Shown piece by piece: positions 50,595 to 60,795 of a DNA stretch of 64,000 nt. The first letter of the stretch is position 1. Every line of letters starts with the position of its first letter. The DNA is from Dongibacter bovis. GTDB taxonomy: Bacteria; Bacillota; Negativicutes; Selenomonadales; Selenomonadaceae. The position numbers were made by a program, and so were the translations under genes. The notes below the pieces were generated by a model that saw only the letters and a list, made by a program, of their open reading frames with translations, did no database searches and had not been told where the DNA came from. The DNA is taken from assembly GCA_902763085.1 (NCBI GenBank), contig CACWQW010000026.1, forward strand, positions 1 to 64,000, in the 5' to 3' direction.

Positions 50595-52070
50595 TTGGCA
50601 TATAAGGATTTACGCGAGTTCATCGCGGCGCTCGAGGAGCGCGGCTGGCTCCGCCACATCGAGGAGCCTGTGGACTGCTATCTCGAGATCACGGAGATCA
50701 CGGACCGCGTGTCGAAGCGCACGGGCGAGGGGAACCAGGCGCTGCTCTTCGAGAACGTGAAGGGCTACGACATGCCCGTGCTCATGAATGCGTTCGGCAG
50801 CTACGAGCGCATGGCGCTCGCGCTCGGCGTCGAGAAGCTCGATGATGTGGGGGATGAGATCCGCGAGATCTTGCGCCTGCCGTACATCTCTCTCTCGCAC
50901 AAGATGGATGTCGTGTCGCTGCTGCCGCTCGCGAAGAAGGCGATCAATTTCCCGAGGTACGTGAAGAAGGCGCCGTGCCAGGAGGTCGTAGAGGAGACGG
51001 TCGATCTCGACAAGATCCCCATCCTCACGTGCTGGCCGCAGGACGGCGGCCCGTTCATTACGCTGCCGCTTGTCTTCACGAAGAACCCGCAGACTGGCAA
51101 GCGCAACGTCGGCATGTACCGCCTGCAGAAATACGACAAGCAGACGACGGGCATGCACTGGCACATCCACAAGAACGGTGCAGACAATTTCCGCGACATG
51201 AAGGCGCAGGGCGGCGAGAGGATCGAGGCGGCCGTCGCCATCGGTGCCGACCCTGTGCTCACGTACGCCGCGACGGCGCCGCTGCCGCGCGACATCGACG
51301 AGATGGTCTTCGCGGGTTTCCTGCGTCATAAGTCCGTCGAAATGGTCAAGTGCAAGACCGTGGACCTCGAGGTGCCGGCGGGCGCCGAGATCGTGCTCGA
51401 GGGGTACGTGCGCACGGATGAGATGCGCCGCGAGGGGCCGTTCGGCGACCACACGGGGTACTACTCCCTCGCGGACGACTATCCCGTGTTCCACGTGACG
51501 TGCATCACGCACCGCAAGGACCCCATCTACGCCGCGACGGTCGTCGGCAAGCCGCCGATGGAGGACTGCTATCTCGCGAAGGCGACGGAGCGCATCTTCC
51601 TGCCGCTCATGCAGCAGATGCTGCCGGAGATCGTCGACATCAACATGCCGCTTGAAGGCGTGTTCCACGACTGCTGCGTCGTCGCCATCGACAAGCGCTA
51701 TCCCATGCAGGCGCGCAAGGTCATGCACGCGCTCTGGGGCATGGGGCAGATGATGAATGTCAAGATGATCATCGTCGTCGACAAGCACGTGAACGTGCAG
51801 GATATGAAAGAGGTCTGGTGGCGCGTGTTCAACAACATCGACGCGAAGCACGACCTCGAGATCGTCGAGGGGCCGCTCGACGTGCTCGACCATTCCTCGC
51901 CGATGGCGAAGTGGGGCGCGAAGCTCGGCATCGACGCGACGAAGACGTGGCCGGAGGAGGGGCACACGCGCCCCTGGCCGGATGAGATCGCCATGACGGA
52001 CGAGGTGCGCGCGCGCGTCGATGCGCTCTGGCCGCGCCTCGGCCTCGATGGAGAGGGGGGCGCAAAGTGA
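50595..52070 (+). CDS. UbiD-family decarboxylase (menaquinone/futalosine pathway)
   Basis: 491 residues from TTG 50595 (AGGAGGAAAC upstream). UbiD fold: FIAALEERGWLRHIEEPVD, NVGMYRLQKYDKQTTGMHWH, EGPFGDHTGYYS (catalytic E/D region) and AKWGAKLGIDATKTWPEEG. UbiD enzymes use prenylated FMN. With the next gene, a UbiA prenyltransferase, it fits the decarboxylase/prenyltransferase step of futalosine menaquinone synthesis. It overlaps that gene by 4 bp. Confidence 0.88.
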   Translation: MAYKDLREFIAALEERGWLRHIEEPVDCYLEITEITDRVSKRTGEGNQALLFENVKGYDMPVLMNAFGSYERMALALGVEKLDDVGDEIREILRLPYISLSHKMDVVSLLPLAKKAINFPRYVKKAPCQEVVEETVDLDKIPILTCWPQDGGPFITLPLVFTKNPQTGKRNVGMYRLQKYDKQTTGMHWHIHKNGADNFRDMKAQGGERIEAAVAIGADPVLTYAATAPLPRDIDEMVFAGFLRHKSVEMVKCKTVDLEVPAGAEIVLEGYVRTDEMRREGPFGDHTGYYSLADDYPVFHVTCITHRKDPIYAATVVGKPPMEDCYLAKATERIFLPLMQQMLPEIVDINMPLEGVFHDCCVVAIDKRYPMQARKVMHALWGMGQMMNVKMIIVVDKHVNVQDMKEVWWRVFNNIDAKHDLEIVEGPLDVLDHSSPMAKWGAKLGIDATKTWPEEGHTRPWPDEIAMTDEVRARVDALWPRLGLDGEGGAK

Positions 52071-52918
52071 TCAGCATCCGTGCGCATCTCAACAACATCG
52101 CGCTGCATCATACGGTGTTCGACCTGCCGTTTGCGCTCATCGGCGCGCTGCTCGCGACGGACGGGCACCCGCGCCTCATCGACCTCTTCTGGATCGTCGT
52201 CGCCATCACGACGGCGCGCGCGGCGTCGCTCGCCATCGACAACTGGGCGGACCTCAAGTACGACAGCCAGCAGCCGCGCATGGCGTCGCGCGCCATGGTG
52301 CGCGGTGCCATCTCGAAGCGGGAGGCGGGCGTCTTCATCGCGATTTGCTTCGCCGTGCTCATCTACGCGGTGCTGCAGCTCGCCCCCATCTGCATCTACC
52401 TGCTGCCGCTCGCCGCGCTGCCGTGCATCATCTATCCGTTCACGAAGCGCTTCACGGGCTACTGCCACCTCATGCTTGGCGTCGCCATCGCGATGGCGCC
52501 CGCGGGCGGCTGGGTCGCGGTCGGCGGACCGGTCCTTTCCGTGCCGCTCGCCGTGCTCTGCGTGGGCGTCATGCTCTGGATGGCGGGCTTCGACGCGATG
52601 TACGGTGCGCAGGATCGGAAATTCGACCTCGCGCACGGGCTCCATTCGCTCGCGACGGAGAACGGCGCGAAGAACGCGTTCGGCATCGCGCGCATCTACC
52701 ATCTGCTCGCGGTCGTCTGCTTCTTCGACCTCGGCGTGCTCATGCATCTCGCCTGGCCATACTACGTGGGGGTGCTCGCGGCGTGCGTCGTGCTCGTCTA
52801 CCAGCACCGCATCCTGCGCTGGAATGATTTCTCAAGGCTCAATCAGCGCTATTTCATGCGCAACGGACTCGTGTCCATCTTCATATTTCTCTGCACTCTG
52901 GCCAGCTACTGCATCTGA
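52067..52918 (+). CDS. UbiA-family prenyltransferase (MqnP-like)
   Basis: 283 residues, eight or nine helices, GTG start with GGGGGGC upstream. The first Asp motif is IDNWADLKYDSQQPR (NxxxD...), the second YGAQDRKFD. It opens HLNNIALHHTVFDLPFALIG, as MqnP proteins do. It prenylates the naphthoate precursor in the membrane. Confidence 0.88.
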   Translation: MISIRAHLNNIALHHTVFDLPFALIGALLATDGHPRLIDLFWIVVAITTARAASLAIDNWADLKYDSQQPRMASRAMVRGAISKREAGVFIAICFAVLIYAVLQLAPICIYLLPLAALPCIIYPFTKRFTGYCHLMLGVAIAMAPAGGWVAVGGPVLSVPLAVLCVGVMLWMAGFDAMYGAQDRKFDLAHGLHSLATENGAKNAFGIARIYHLLAVVCFFDLGVLMHLAWPYYVGVLAACVVLVYQHRILRWNDFSRLNQRYFMRNGLVSIFIFLCTLASYCI

Positions 52919-52944
52919 GCCGGACGAAAGGATAGGGTGAGGCT

Positions 52945-53835
52945 ATGTCAGCGAAGATTCTCTCGGGGAAGGAATATGCCGCGCGCTTCAAGGAGGACGC
53001 GGCGAAGCGGGCGCGCGCGCTCGAGGCGGCGTACGGCGTGACGCCGGGGCTCGCCGTCATCATCGTCGGCGACGACCCCGCCTCCAAGGTCTACGTGCGC
53101 AACAAGGACCGCGCCTGCGAAGAGCTCGCGCTCTACTCGGAGGTCATCCGCCTGCCGGAGACGACGACGGAGCAGGAGCTCCTCGCACGCATCGACGAGC
53201 TCAACTACGACAAGCGCATCCACGGCATCCTCGTGCAGCTGCCGCTGCCGGGCGCGCTCGCCAAGCGCGAGAAGGAGATCACGGGCCGCATCCTGCCGGA
53301 GAAGGACGTCGATGGGTTCCATCCCGTCAACGTCGGCCGCCTCGTGATGGGCGAGCCGGGGCTCGTGCCCTGCACGCCGGCGGGCTGCCTCAAGATGCTC
53401 GAGCTCGCGGGCATTCCCATTGACGGCGCGCGCGCCGTCGTGCTCGGACGCAGCAACATCGTCGGCAAGCCGATGGCGAGCCTGCTCCTGCGCGAGAACG
53501 CGACGGTGACGGTCTGCCACAGCCATACGAAAGACCTCGCCGCCGTGACGCGCGAGGCGGACATCCTCGTCGCAGCGGTCGGGCGGCCGGGCTTCGTCAA
53601 GGCGGACATGGTGAAGCCCGGCGCGACGGTCATCGACGTCGGCATCAACCGCCTGCCCCCCGATGCGGAGCACCCGCGCGGGAAGCTCGTCGGCGACGTC
53701 GATTTCGCTGGCGCGGCGGAGGTCGCGGGCGCCATCACGCCCGTGCCGGGCGGCGTCGGCCTGCTCACCGTCGCCATGCTCATGGAGAACGTCGTAGCGG
53801 CGGCGGAGCAGCAGCTCGCCGCACAGAAGGATTGA
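52945..53835 (+). CDS. folD: Bifunctional methylenetetrahydrofolate dehydrogenase/cyclohydrolase
   Basis: 296 residues. [20 protein letters not shown] holds the catalytic Lys region, [11 protein letters not shown] and [16 protein letters not shown] are signatures, and [18 protein letters not shown] binds [21 protein letters not shown] is near the end. It interconverts methylene-, methenyl- and formyl-THF; the next gene, fhs, would make formyl-THF. Confidence 0.97.
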   Translation: MSAKILSGKEYAARFKEDAAKRARALEAAYGVTPGLAVIIVGDDPASKVYVRNKDRACEELALYSEVIRLPETTTEQELLARIDELNYDKRIHGILVQLPLPGALAKREKEITGRILPEKDVDGFHPVNVGRLVMGEPGLVPCTPAGCLKMLELAGIPIDGARAVVLGRSNIVGKPMASLLLRENATVTVCHSHTKDLAAVTREADILVAAVGRPGFVKADMVKPGATVIDVGINRLPPDAEHPRGKLVGDVDFAGAAEVAGAITPVPGGVGLLTVAMLMENVVAAAEQQLAAQKD

Positions 53836-53905
53836 GCCTGCGGGCAGCGCCGGCAGGCGGTTGAGGGAGACGCGGCCGCGCGCCGCGGGGGAAAGGATGG
53901 TCGCA

Positions 53906-55515
53906 ATGAAATCCGATGTAGAAATCGCACAGGAAGCCACGATGCGCCCGATCGGCGAGATCGCCGCAAAGCTGGGCATCCAGGAGGACGAGCTCGAGCT
54001 CTACGGCAAGTACAAGGCGAAGGTCACGCCGGAGACGTGGCAGCGCGTCAAGGACCGCCCGAACGGCAAGCTCATCCTTGTCACCGCCATCAACCCGACG
54101 CCGGCGGGCGAGGGCAAGACGACGACGAGCGTCGGCCTCGCGGACGCCTTCGCGCGGCAGGGGAAGAAGACGGCGGTCGCGCTGCGCGAGCCGTCGCTCG
54201 GCCCCTGCTTCGGGCTCAAGGGCGGCGCTGCGGGCGGCGGCTACGCGCAGGTCGTGCCGATGGAGGACATCAACCTCCACTTCACGGGCGACTTCCACGC
54301 GATCACGACGGCGCACAACCTGCTCGCCGCTGTCATCGACAACCACATCCAGCAGGGCAATGCACTCGACATCGACGTGCGCCGCATCGTCTGGAAGCGC
54401 GTGCTCGACCTCAATGACCGGGCGCTGCGGCACATCGTCATCGGCCTCGGCGGCAAGGCGCACGGCACGCCGCGCGAGACAGGCTTCGACATCACGGTCG
54501 CCTCAGAGATGATGGCGATCCTCTGTCTCGCGACGAGCCTTACGGATATGAAGAAGCGTCTCGGCGAGATCATCGTCGCCTACAGCCGCGACGGCCACGC
54601 CATCCGCGCCAGGGAGCTCGGCGTCACGGGCGCGCTCACGCTGCTCTTCAAGGACGCGATCAAGCCGAATCTCGTGCAGACGCTCGAGGGCACGCCCGCA
54701 TTCATCCACGGCGGCCCGTTCGCGAACATCGCGCACGGCTGCAACAGCGTCATGGCGACGAAGTACGCGCTCAAGCTCGCGGACTACGTCGTGACAGAGG
54801 CCGGCTTCGGCGCGGATCTCGGCGCGGAGAAATTCCTCGACATCAAGTGTCGCTTCGCGGGGCTCTGCCGAAGACGGATCTCGCGAGGGTCGATATGGCG
54901 GCGCTCGAGAAGGGGCTCGCCAACCTCACGAAGCACATCGAGAGCATCCACGCGTTCGGCCTGCCCGTCGTCGTCGCCATCAACGCGTTTCCGACGGACA
55001 CGCCGGAGGAGCTCGCGTTCGTCGAGGAACAGTGCCGCGCGCTCGGCGCGGAGGTCGCGCTCTCCGAGGTCTGGGCCAAGGGCGGCGAGGGCGGCCTCGC
55101 GCTCGCGGAAAAAGTCGCGGCAGCGGCGGAGAAGCCGAGCGATTTTCATTTCATCTACGACACGGCACAGTCCATCCCCGAGAAGATCGCTGCCATTACG
55201 CGCACGATCTACGGCGGCGACGGCGTCGACTTCACGCCCGCGGCGAAGAAGCAGCTCGCCGAGATCGAGGCGCTCGGCCTCGACAAGATGCCGGTCTGCA
55301 TGGCGAAGACGCAGTACTCCCTCTCTGACGACGCCGCGAAGCTCGGGCGGCCGACGGGATTCCGCATCACGGTGCGCGAGCTGCGCGTGAGCGCGGGCGC
55401 GGGCTTCATCGTCGCGCTCACGGGCAACATCCTCACGATGCCCGGCCTGCCGAAGCACCCGGCGGCGGAGAACATGGACATCGACGAAAGCGGCAAGATC
55501 ACGGGCCTCTTCTGA
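53906..55515 (+). pseudogene. fhs: Formate-tetrahydrofolate ligase, disrupted by a small deletion
   Basis: From ATG 53906 (GGAAAGG upstream) residues 1-320 are normal: [23 protein letters not shown] site [34 protein letters not shown] and [20 protein letters not shown]. At 54865 the frame jumps. AGL is followed in another frame by [20 protein letters not shown] and the rest to 55515 ([40 protein letters not shown]). About 19 conserved residues (the KPDAVVIVATVRALKMHGG-type block) are missing, an apparent out-of-frame loss of about 58 bp. The unshifted frame runs on to 55390. An intact gene would be about 557 codons. Confidence 0.9.
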
Positions 55516-55602
55516 GCCTGCTGTCGCGCGCGGCGCGCGCAGGGTACATGACCGCAGGCCGGCGCCCGCGGGGAATGCCCCAATGAACCCTCTCGGACGA
55601 AG

Positions 55603-55656
55603 ATGCCCGGACGGACAAGGATCCGCAAATGGTCCTTGACGTCCGGGCATTTTTTG
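55603..55656 (+). terminator. Terminator after fhs
   Basis: ATGCCCGGAC pairs with GTCCGGGCAT, with an inner GGACAAGG-type stem, then TTTTTT. Its right arm contains the -35 box of the next gene. Confidence 0.88.
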
Positions 55657-55690
55657 GTATACTAGAGACGACGAATGAACAATCATTCAT
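55636..55690 (+). promoter_or_regulatory. P-type ATPase promoter with ArsR/SmtB-like operator
   Basis: TTGACG (55636-55641), 16 bases, TATACT (55658-55663). ATGAACAATCATTCAT at 55675-55690, just past the start site, is the TGAA-N6-TTCA palindrome bound by ArsR/SmtB/CadC metal sensors. No such regulator gene is in the window. Confidence 0.65.
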
Positions 55691-55716
55691 ACGTTAAGGG
55701 ATAGGGAGTGGAGAAG

Positions 55717-57612
55717 ATGAACAAGAAACAGAAACGGAACCTCATCCGCATCGTCATCTCGGCGGTGCTCATCGTGCTCATCGGGCAGCTCGAGCTCGCA
55801 CCGCTGCCGCGCCTCGCCGCGTATCTCGTGCCGTACCTCATCGTCGGCTACGACATCCTCTACAAGGCGGGGCATGGCATCGTGCGGCGGCAGCCGCTCG
55901 ACGAGTGCCTGCTCATGGCGGTCGCGACGCTCGGCGCGCTCGCGCTCGCGATCTACGAGGACGGCGACTACACGGAGGCCATCGCCGTCATGCTCTTCTA
56001 CCAGGTGGGAGAGTGGTTCCAGTCGTACGCCGTCGGCAAGAGCCGGCGCGACATCACGGAGCTCATGGACATCCGTCCCGACTACGCACAGGTCGAGCGC
56101 GACGGGAGGTTCGTGCGCGTCGCGCCGGACGAGGTTGCCGTCGGCACGATCCTCACCGTCGCGCCGGGTGAAAAGGTCCCCATCGACGGCGTCGTCACCG
56201 ATGGTACGTCGACGCTGAATACCGTGGCGCTCACGGGCGAGAGCCTGCCGCGCGACGTGGCACCGGGCGACGAGGTCTTGAGCGGCTGCGTCAACCTCAG
56301 CGGTGTACTGCACGTCCGCACGACGAAGGAATTCGACGAGTCGACGGCGTCGAAGATCCTCGAGCTCGTCGAGGACGCGAGCTCGCGCAAGTCGCGCGCG
56401 GAGCAGTTCATCACGCGGTTCGCGCGCGTCTACACGCCCGCCGTCGTCGGCGCTGCCGCACTGCTCGCCGTCCTGCCGCCGCTCGTGAGCCTCCTCGCGC
56501 TCGGCACGGCGCCCGCGTGGGGCACGTGGCTCTATCGTGCGCTCACGTTCCTCGTCGTGAGCTGCCCCTGCGCGCTTGTCATCAGCATCCCGCTCTCGTT
56601 TTTCGCTGGCATCGGCGGCGCGAGCCGCGCGGGCGTGCTCGTGAAGGGCTCGAACTTCCTCGAGGCGCTCGCTGATATCGATACGGTCGTCTTCGATAAG
56701 ACGGGCACGCTCACGAAAGGCGTCTTTGAGGTCACGGCGGTCCACCCCGAGACGATCTCGGAAAAGGAGCTGCTGCACCTCGCCGCGCACGTCGAGCGCT
56801 TCTCTACGCATCCCATCGCGGCCTCCCTGCGCAGCGCCTATCCTGGCGAGGCGGACGGCTGCACCGTGGAGGACGTGGAGGAGATCGCCGGGCAGGGCGT
56901 GCGTGCGCGCGTCAACGGCCATACGGTCTGCGTCGGCAACGCGAAGCTCATGGACGGTCTCGGCGCCGCCTGGCATCCCTGCGAGAAGACGGGCACGATC
57001 GTCCACGTGGCGATGGATGGCGTCTACATGGGGCACATCGTCGTCTCGGACGTCGTGAAGCCGCACGCCGCCGCGGCCATCGAGGCGCTCCACGCGCAGG
57101 GCATCCACCACACGCAGATGCTCACGGGCGACAACCGCGCGACGGCGCAGGAGATCGCACAGGAGCTCGGCATCGACGCCTACGAATGCGAGCTCCTGCC
57201 CGCGGACAAGGTTGAAAGGCTCGAGGCCCTCCTCAAGGAACAGCGCGGCGGCGTCGCCTTCGTCGGCGACGGCATCAACGACGCGCCCGTGCTCGCGCGC
57301 GCGGACGTCGGCATCGCCATGGGCGCCATGGGCTCGGACGCCGCGATCGAGGCGGCGGACATCGTGCTCATGGACGACGACCCACTCAAGATCTCCGTCG
57401 CGCGGCACATCGCGCGCAAGACCATGCGCATCGTGCGCGAGAACATCGTCTTCTCCATCGGCGTCAAGGTGGTCGTGCTCTTCCTCTGCGCCGTCGGGCT
57501 CGCGAACATGTGGGCGGCCATTTTCGCCGACGTCGGCGTCATGGTGCTCGCCGTGCTCAACGCCATGCGCGCGCTCTTCGCGGGCGGCGCAAAGCCGCAG
57601 GCGCAGGCATGA
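55717..57612 (+). CDS. P1B-type heavy-metal-exporting ATPase (Zn/Cd/Co type)
   Basis: 631 residues from ATG 55717. Phosphorylation motif [12 protein letters not shown] membrane metal site in [18 protein letters not shown] motif STHPIAAS, hinge [10 protein letters not shown]. The actuator has TGES. There is no N-terminal HMA domain. The last helix carries [15 protein letters not shown], fitting ZntA/CadA P1B-2 rather than copper pumps. The operator upstream fits Zn/Cd-responsive control. Confidence 0.92.
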   Translation: MNKKQKRNLIRIVISAVLIVLIGQLELAPLPRLAAYLVPYLIVGYDILYKAGHGIVRRQPLDECLLMAVATLGALALAIYEDGDYTEAIAVMLFYQVGEWFQSYAVGKSRRDITELMDIRPDYAQVERDGRFVRVAPDEVAVGTILTVAPGEKVPIDGVVTDGTSTLNTVALTGESLPRDVAPGDEVLSGCVNLSGVLHVRTTKEFDESTASKILELVEDASSRKSRAEQFITRFARVYTPAVVGAAALLAVLPPLVSLLALGTAPAWGTWLYRALTFLVVSCPCALVISIPLSFFAGIGGASRAGVLVKGSNFLEALADIDTVVFDKTGTLTKGVFEVTAVHPETISEKELLHLAAHVERFSTHPIAASLRSAYPGEADGCTVEDVEEIAGQGVRARVNGHTVCVGNAKLMDGLGAAWHPCEKTGTIVHVAMDGVYMGHIVVSDVVKPHAAAAIEALHAQGIHHTQMLTGDNRATAQEIAQELGIDAYECELLPADKVERLEALLKEQRGGVAFVGDGINDAPVLARADVGIAMGAMGSDAAIEAADIVLMDDDPLKISVARHIARKTMRIVRENIVFSIGVKVVVLFLCAVGLANMWAAIFADVGVMVLAVLNAMRALFAGGAKPQAQA

Positions 57613-57639
57613 GGCGGCGGGAAAGCGCGACGGCTCCGG

Positions 57640-58668
57640 TCACTCGCCTTTCGTGAGCGTGAGATGATCGAGGCGTGCGCCGCCCGTCGTCCACGCCTCG
57701 AGCGTGAGGGCGGCGGTGTCGGCGCGCAGCGTCACATAGCTCGTCACGTGGTCGTCCGGCGCGGAAACGCGGTCGAGCGGGCTCGCCGGCACGGCGTAGT
57801 ATTCATTGCCCGCGCGCCCGCACATGACGTAGACAGGCCCCGCCTCGCTCGGGCGGAAGCCTTTGAGGCGGCCGCGGTCCCGGTAGGCGTGCATGTGCCC
57901 CGTGAGCACGAGGTCGATGCCGAGCGCATCGAAGTCCTTCATGAAGACGCGCCCCACCTCGCTGAAGCCGCCGGACGTGCCGTCGGGCTGCACCTCGTCG
58001 TAGGCGAGGACATCCTTGTGCATGAGGACGACCTGCCAGGGACGGCGCCGATCGCGCCTGGCGGCATCCGCGTGCAGGAATGCGCGCTGGGCGGCGATGA
58101 GCCCGGGGCGGAGCGTCTCGAGCTCACCCCATTGCGTGTTGAGCACGAGGAAATGGACGGGGCCGCAGTCATAGGCGTAGTAGTAGCCCTGGAATTCTGG
58201 GCGCCCGTTCCCCGGGAGCGGGAAGCGGGCGAGGTATCCCGCGGGAAGCACACTTAGCCACTGCTCTCCGTAGCACTCGTGGTTGCCCATGACGGGGAGG
58301 AAGAGCGCGTCGGCGGCGTGCCCGTCCATGGCGTCGTACCACGCCTGCCACTGCCAGTCGGCGGCACCGTTGTCGACGAGATCGCCGAGGACGGTGAAAG
58401 CGTCCGGCGCAGCAAATCGCGACCGCGCCGCGCGGAACGTCTCCGCCCACACATCATACGCGCCACCGCACTGCGAGTCCGTGAAGACAAGCAGGCGTAG
58501 CGGATGCTCCGGCGGCAGCGCCTCTGCCTGCCCGCCGGCCGGCAGGCGCAATGCCCAATCTGCCTGCGCCGCCCGCACGAGCGGCGCAGGCAGCACCGCC
58601 CCGAGCCCAAGCCCGAGCAGCGCGCGCAGCGAAAGACGGAGGAAATGGCGGCGGTTGTATCGTTTCAT
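57640..58668 (-). CDS. Tat-exported metallophosphoesterase
   Basis: 342 residues from ATG 58668 (GAGGTG upstream). The twin-arginine signal is YNRRHFLRLSLRALLGLGLG, ending near PLVRA. Calcineurin-like motifs: FTDSQ(C) (DxH variant with Gln), VLGDLVDNG, VMGNHECYG, LMHKD and LTGHMHAYRDRG. The first motif His is changed, so metal site details are uncertain. Likely a periplasmic or cell-surface phosphoesterase; TatAC for its export is encoded 8 kb upstream. It converges on the P-type ATPase with 27 bases between. Confidence 0.9.
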   Translation of the reverse strand: MKRYNRRHFLRLSLRALLGLGLGAVLPAPLVRAAQADWALRLPAGGQAEALPPEHPLRLLVFTDSQCGGAYDVWAETFRAARSRFAAPDAFTVLGDLVDNGAADWQWQAWYDAMDGHAADALFLPVMGNHECYGEQWLSVLPAGYLARFPLPGNGRPEFQGYYYAYDCGPVHFLVLNTQWGELETLRPGLIAAQRAFLHADAARRDRRRPWQVVLMHKDVLAYDEVQPDGTSGGFSEVGRVFMKDFDALGIDLVLTGHMHAYRDRGRLKGFRPSEAGPVYVMCGRAGNEYYAVPASPLDRVSAPDDHVTSYVTLRADTAALTLEAWTTGGARLDHLTLTKGE

Positions 58669-58685
58669 AAGGCACCTCATGGTGG

Positions 58686-58723
58686 GGAATCCTGCCATGA
58701 GGTTTTTTCGTGGCAGGAATTCC
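58686..58723 (-). promoter_or_regulatory. Hairpin in the phosphoesterase leader
   Basis: GGAATCCTGCCA pairs with TGGCAGGAATTCC around a loop containing six T. It is 18 bases upstream of the start codon; role unknown. Confidence 0.4.
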
Positions 58724-58845
58724 TTGCTTTTCATCGAAAGAATATCATATATCGGACATCGGGATTTATGTATTTCCGGTATGCCACAGACGCGCGTTGT
58801 GGCAGATGAAAAAGAGAAGCAGAGCAGACGAGAAAGGATAGATAT

Positions 58846-60706
58846 ATGACAGAGACACTGCCAGGGCAGGACGTACGCAATGTGACGACAAATGATTCGG
58901 GGGGGGGAGACCTCTCAGCATCGGTATCACATCATCGCCATTTCCATGGTGAAGAACGAGATGGATGTGATCGAGAGCTTCGTTCGGCATACACTGAGTT
59001 TTGCGGATGAGCTCATCATCTGTGACCATCAGAGCTCGGACCAGACGCGGCAGATCCTCGAGCAGCTGCAGGCGGAGGGGCTGCCACTCACGATCGAGAC
59101 GGAGCTGCGCCCGGCGCATCTGCAGTCGGAGGTGATGACGCGTCTTCTACAGGAGGCCGCTGTACGTGGTGCCGATTTCGTGCTGCCGCTCGATGCCGAT
59201 GAGTTCCTGTTGCCGCGGGATCCTGGTGTCTCCGTGCGTGCGCTGCTCGAGGGGCTCGATAGCAGTAAGGTCTATCAGCTGCACTGGCGCCTCTACGCGC
59301 CACAGGTGCCGGAACGTGTGGGGACGTCATTCCTTCTCGCGGCACCAGTTTTGCGCAGTAGTACGATCGATGTCACACCGAAGGTGATCGTCGGCACGCA
59401 TGTGCCGTATATCACGGCTGTTAGCCTCGCTGAGGGGAATCACTATGCCTATGTGGGTCCGTCGGAGTGGTCGCGGCAGATCGATGAGGAGAAGCTGACC
59501 GCACTCGAACTCGGCCATTTCTACTACCGGAGTCCGCAGCAATTCCTCTCGAAAGTCGCTGTCGGCTGGGCGAACATCGCGGCGAAATATTCCATCGCGA
59601 CGTACAATGGTGGAGGCTACCGGCGTTATTGCCAGCGGGTGCTCGAGGGCGAGGCGTTCACCCCGGAGGAATTCGTCCCGCAGGGGGAGGTGTTCGACCT
59701 GCGGCCGTACGCGCCGCCGCAGACGCTTCGCTACAGCAGTGCGGCGACGCCAGATCCCCTGCGGAACCTCATGCGGGCGAGCGATCTGCTCGCCGAGCAG
59801 GTCGCGGAGCTAGACGCCGCCGCGCGGCAAGTCCTCGTGACGTCGGTCGTTCCCTTCTTCGGAGATCTCGAGGAGCTGCGCCGTGACCTCGCTCAGGAGG
59901 CGGCGCAGACGTACCCACACCTCGAGTTGCTCGTGCCTTGTTTCGTTCCCTGCGACGAGTCGATGCGGCAGGTCATGCGTGCGGCGTGCTATGAGATGGT
60001 CGAGAAGGGGCGGACGTGCCATGTCATCTGGCCGGAGGAGGCGGTCTTCGACCGGCTCGCCGCGCTTGCACGTGGTGCGTATGTCCATTGGCATCTGCCC
60101 TGGATCGACGTTGCGCCGAACTTCGTCGCGCGCCTCATGGCATGCATGGTGCACCAGGAATGCCCCGCGGGCATGTTGCTCTCAGGCGGTGGGAGACCAT
60201 ACCGCGATGAGGCACCGTATCTCGTCCTGCCACAGACGTTGCCGGAGGACTGCTATCGGCGGAAAACGCTCTGGAAGGTGCTGCTCGTCAACGGACAATA
60301 CCCCGTCGGCGGCATCACGGCGCTGCTCATAGAGCGGGCGGTGCTCGATGACTGCGGCTGGCTGCGCGCGGCGTTTTCCCTGGCGAACGGCAAGGTGTAT
60401 CCCTTCCACGCTTGGCGGCTGCTCCTGCTCGCGGCGGGCCTGCCGCTCATCGGCTCGCTCGAGGACTCGTATGTCACGCCCGTGCGGGAAGGCTTTCCGA
60501 TCCAGGCGCTCGTCGCGCATCAGCTCGAGTGGATCTCGCTGCTGCAGCTCGAGCGCGAGGCGATGGCAGCTGACGAATGGGAGGAAGCATGCCTGCGGGT
60601 GCGCCGCCGCGGCGCGTCTCTTCTCGCCATCGCAAGGCAGGGCGGTGTAGACTTCCAGCAGCCACTCTGGCAGAAATATCAGGAGCTCCTGCAATCGTTC
60701 CAGTAA
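58846..60706 (+). CDS. Family 2 glycosyltransferase, out of frame at a G9 tract (probable phase-OFF)
   Basis: The ATG at 58846 has a good ribosome site (GAAAGGA), but its frame ends at 59008 after 54 codons because of nine G at 58899. With eight (or eleven) G it would join the long frame to 60706, about 620 residues. That frame also has an ATG at 58892 without a ribosome site. The protein opens AISMVKNEMDVIESFVRHTL with a GT-A core (LIICDHQSSDQT; FVLPLDADEFLLP) and a second part from about residue 315 (VTSVVPFFGDLEEL). Target unknown; surface glycan or flagellin are guesses. Confidence 0.8.
58899..58907 (+). repeat. Poly-G tract (G9), slipped-strand hotspot
   Basis: Nine consecutive G near the 5' end of the glycosyltransferase gene, about 18 codons after the start with the ribosome site. 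It is the longest homopolymer noticed in the window. Confidence 0.9.
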
Positions 60707-60757
60707 ACATGCAGTGGAGCATCGTCGCGAGAAGATTTCATCGTTATTGGCATCCCT

Positions 60758-60786
60758 GCCGCCTGCCCCTCTGGCAGGCGGCTTTT
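60758..60786 (+). terminator. Terminator after the glycosyltransferase
   Basis: GCCGCCTGCC pairs with GGCAGGCGGC over a 5-base loop, then TTTT. It faces the convergent TVP38 gene. Confidence 0.88.
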
Positions 60787-60795
60787 CGCGTGTCG

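Noticed and set aside
55530-55600. A riboswitch between fhs and the P-type ATPase
   Set aside because: Apart from the terminator and operator no conserved core was recognised; GC-rich pairing alone is not evidence.
58892-60706. Reading the glycosyltransferase simply from ATG 58892
   Set aside because: That ATG has no ribosome site, while the ATG at 58846 does and joins the frame if one G is removed. The phase-variable model explains more, though internal initiation is not excluded.
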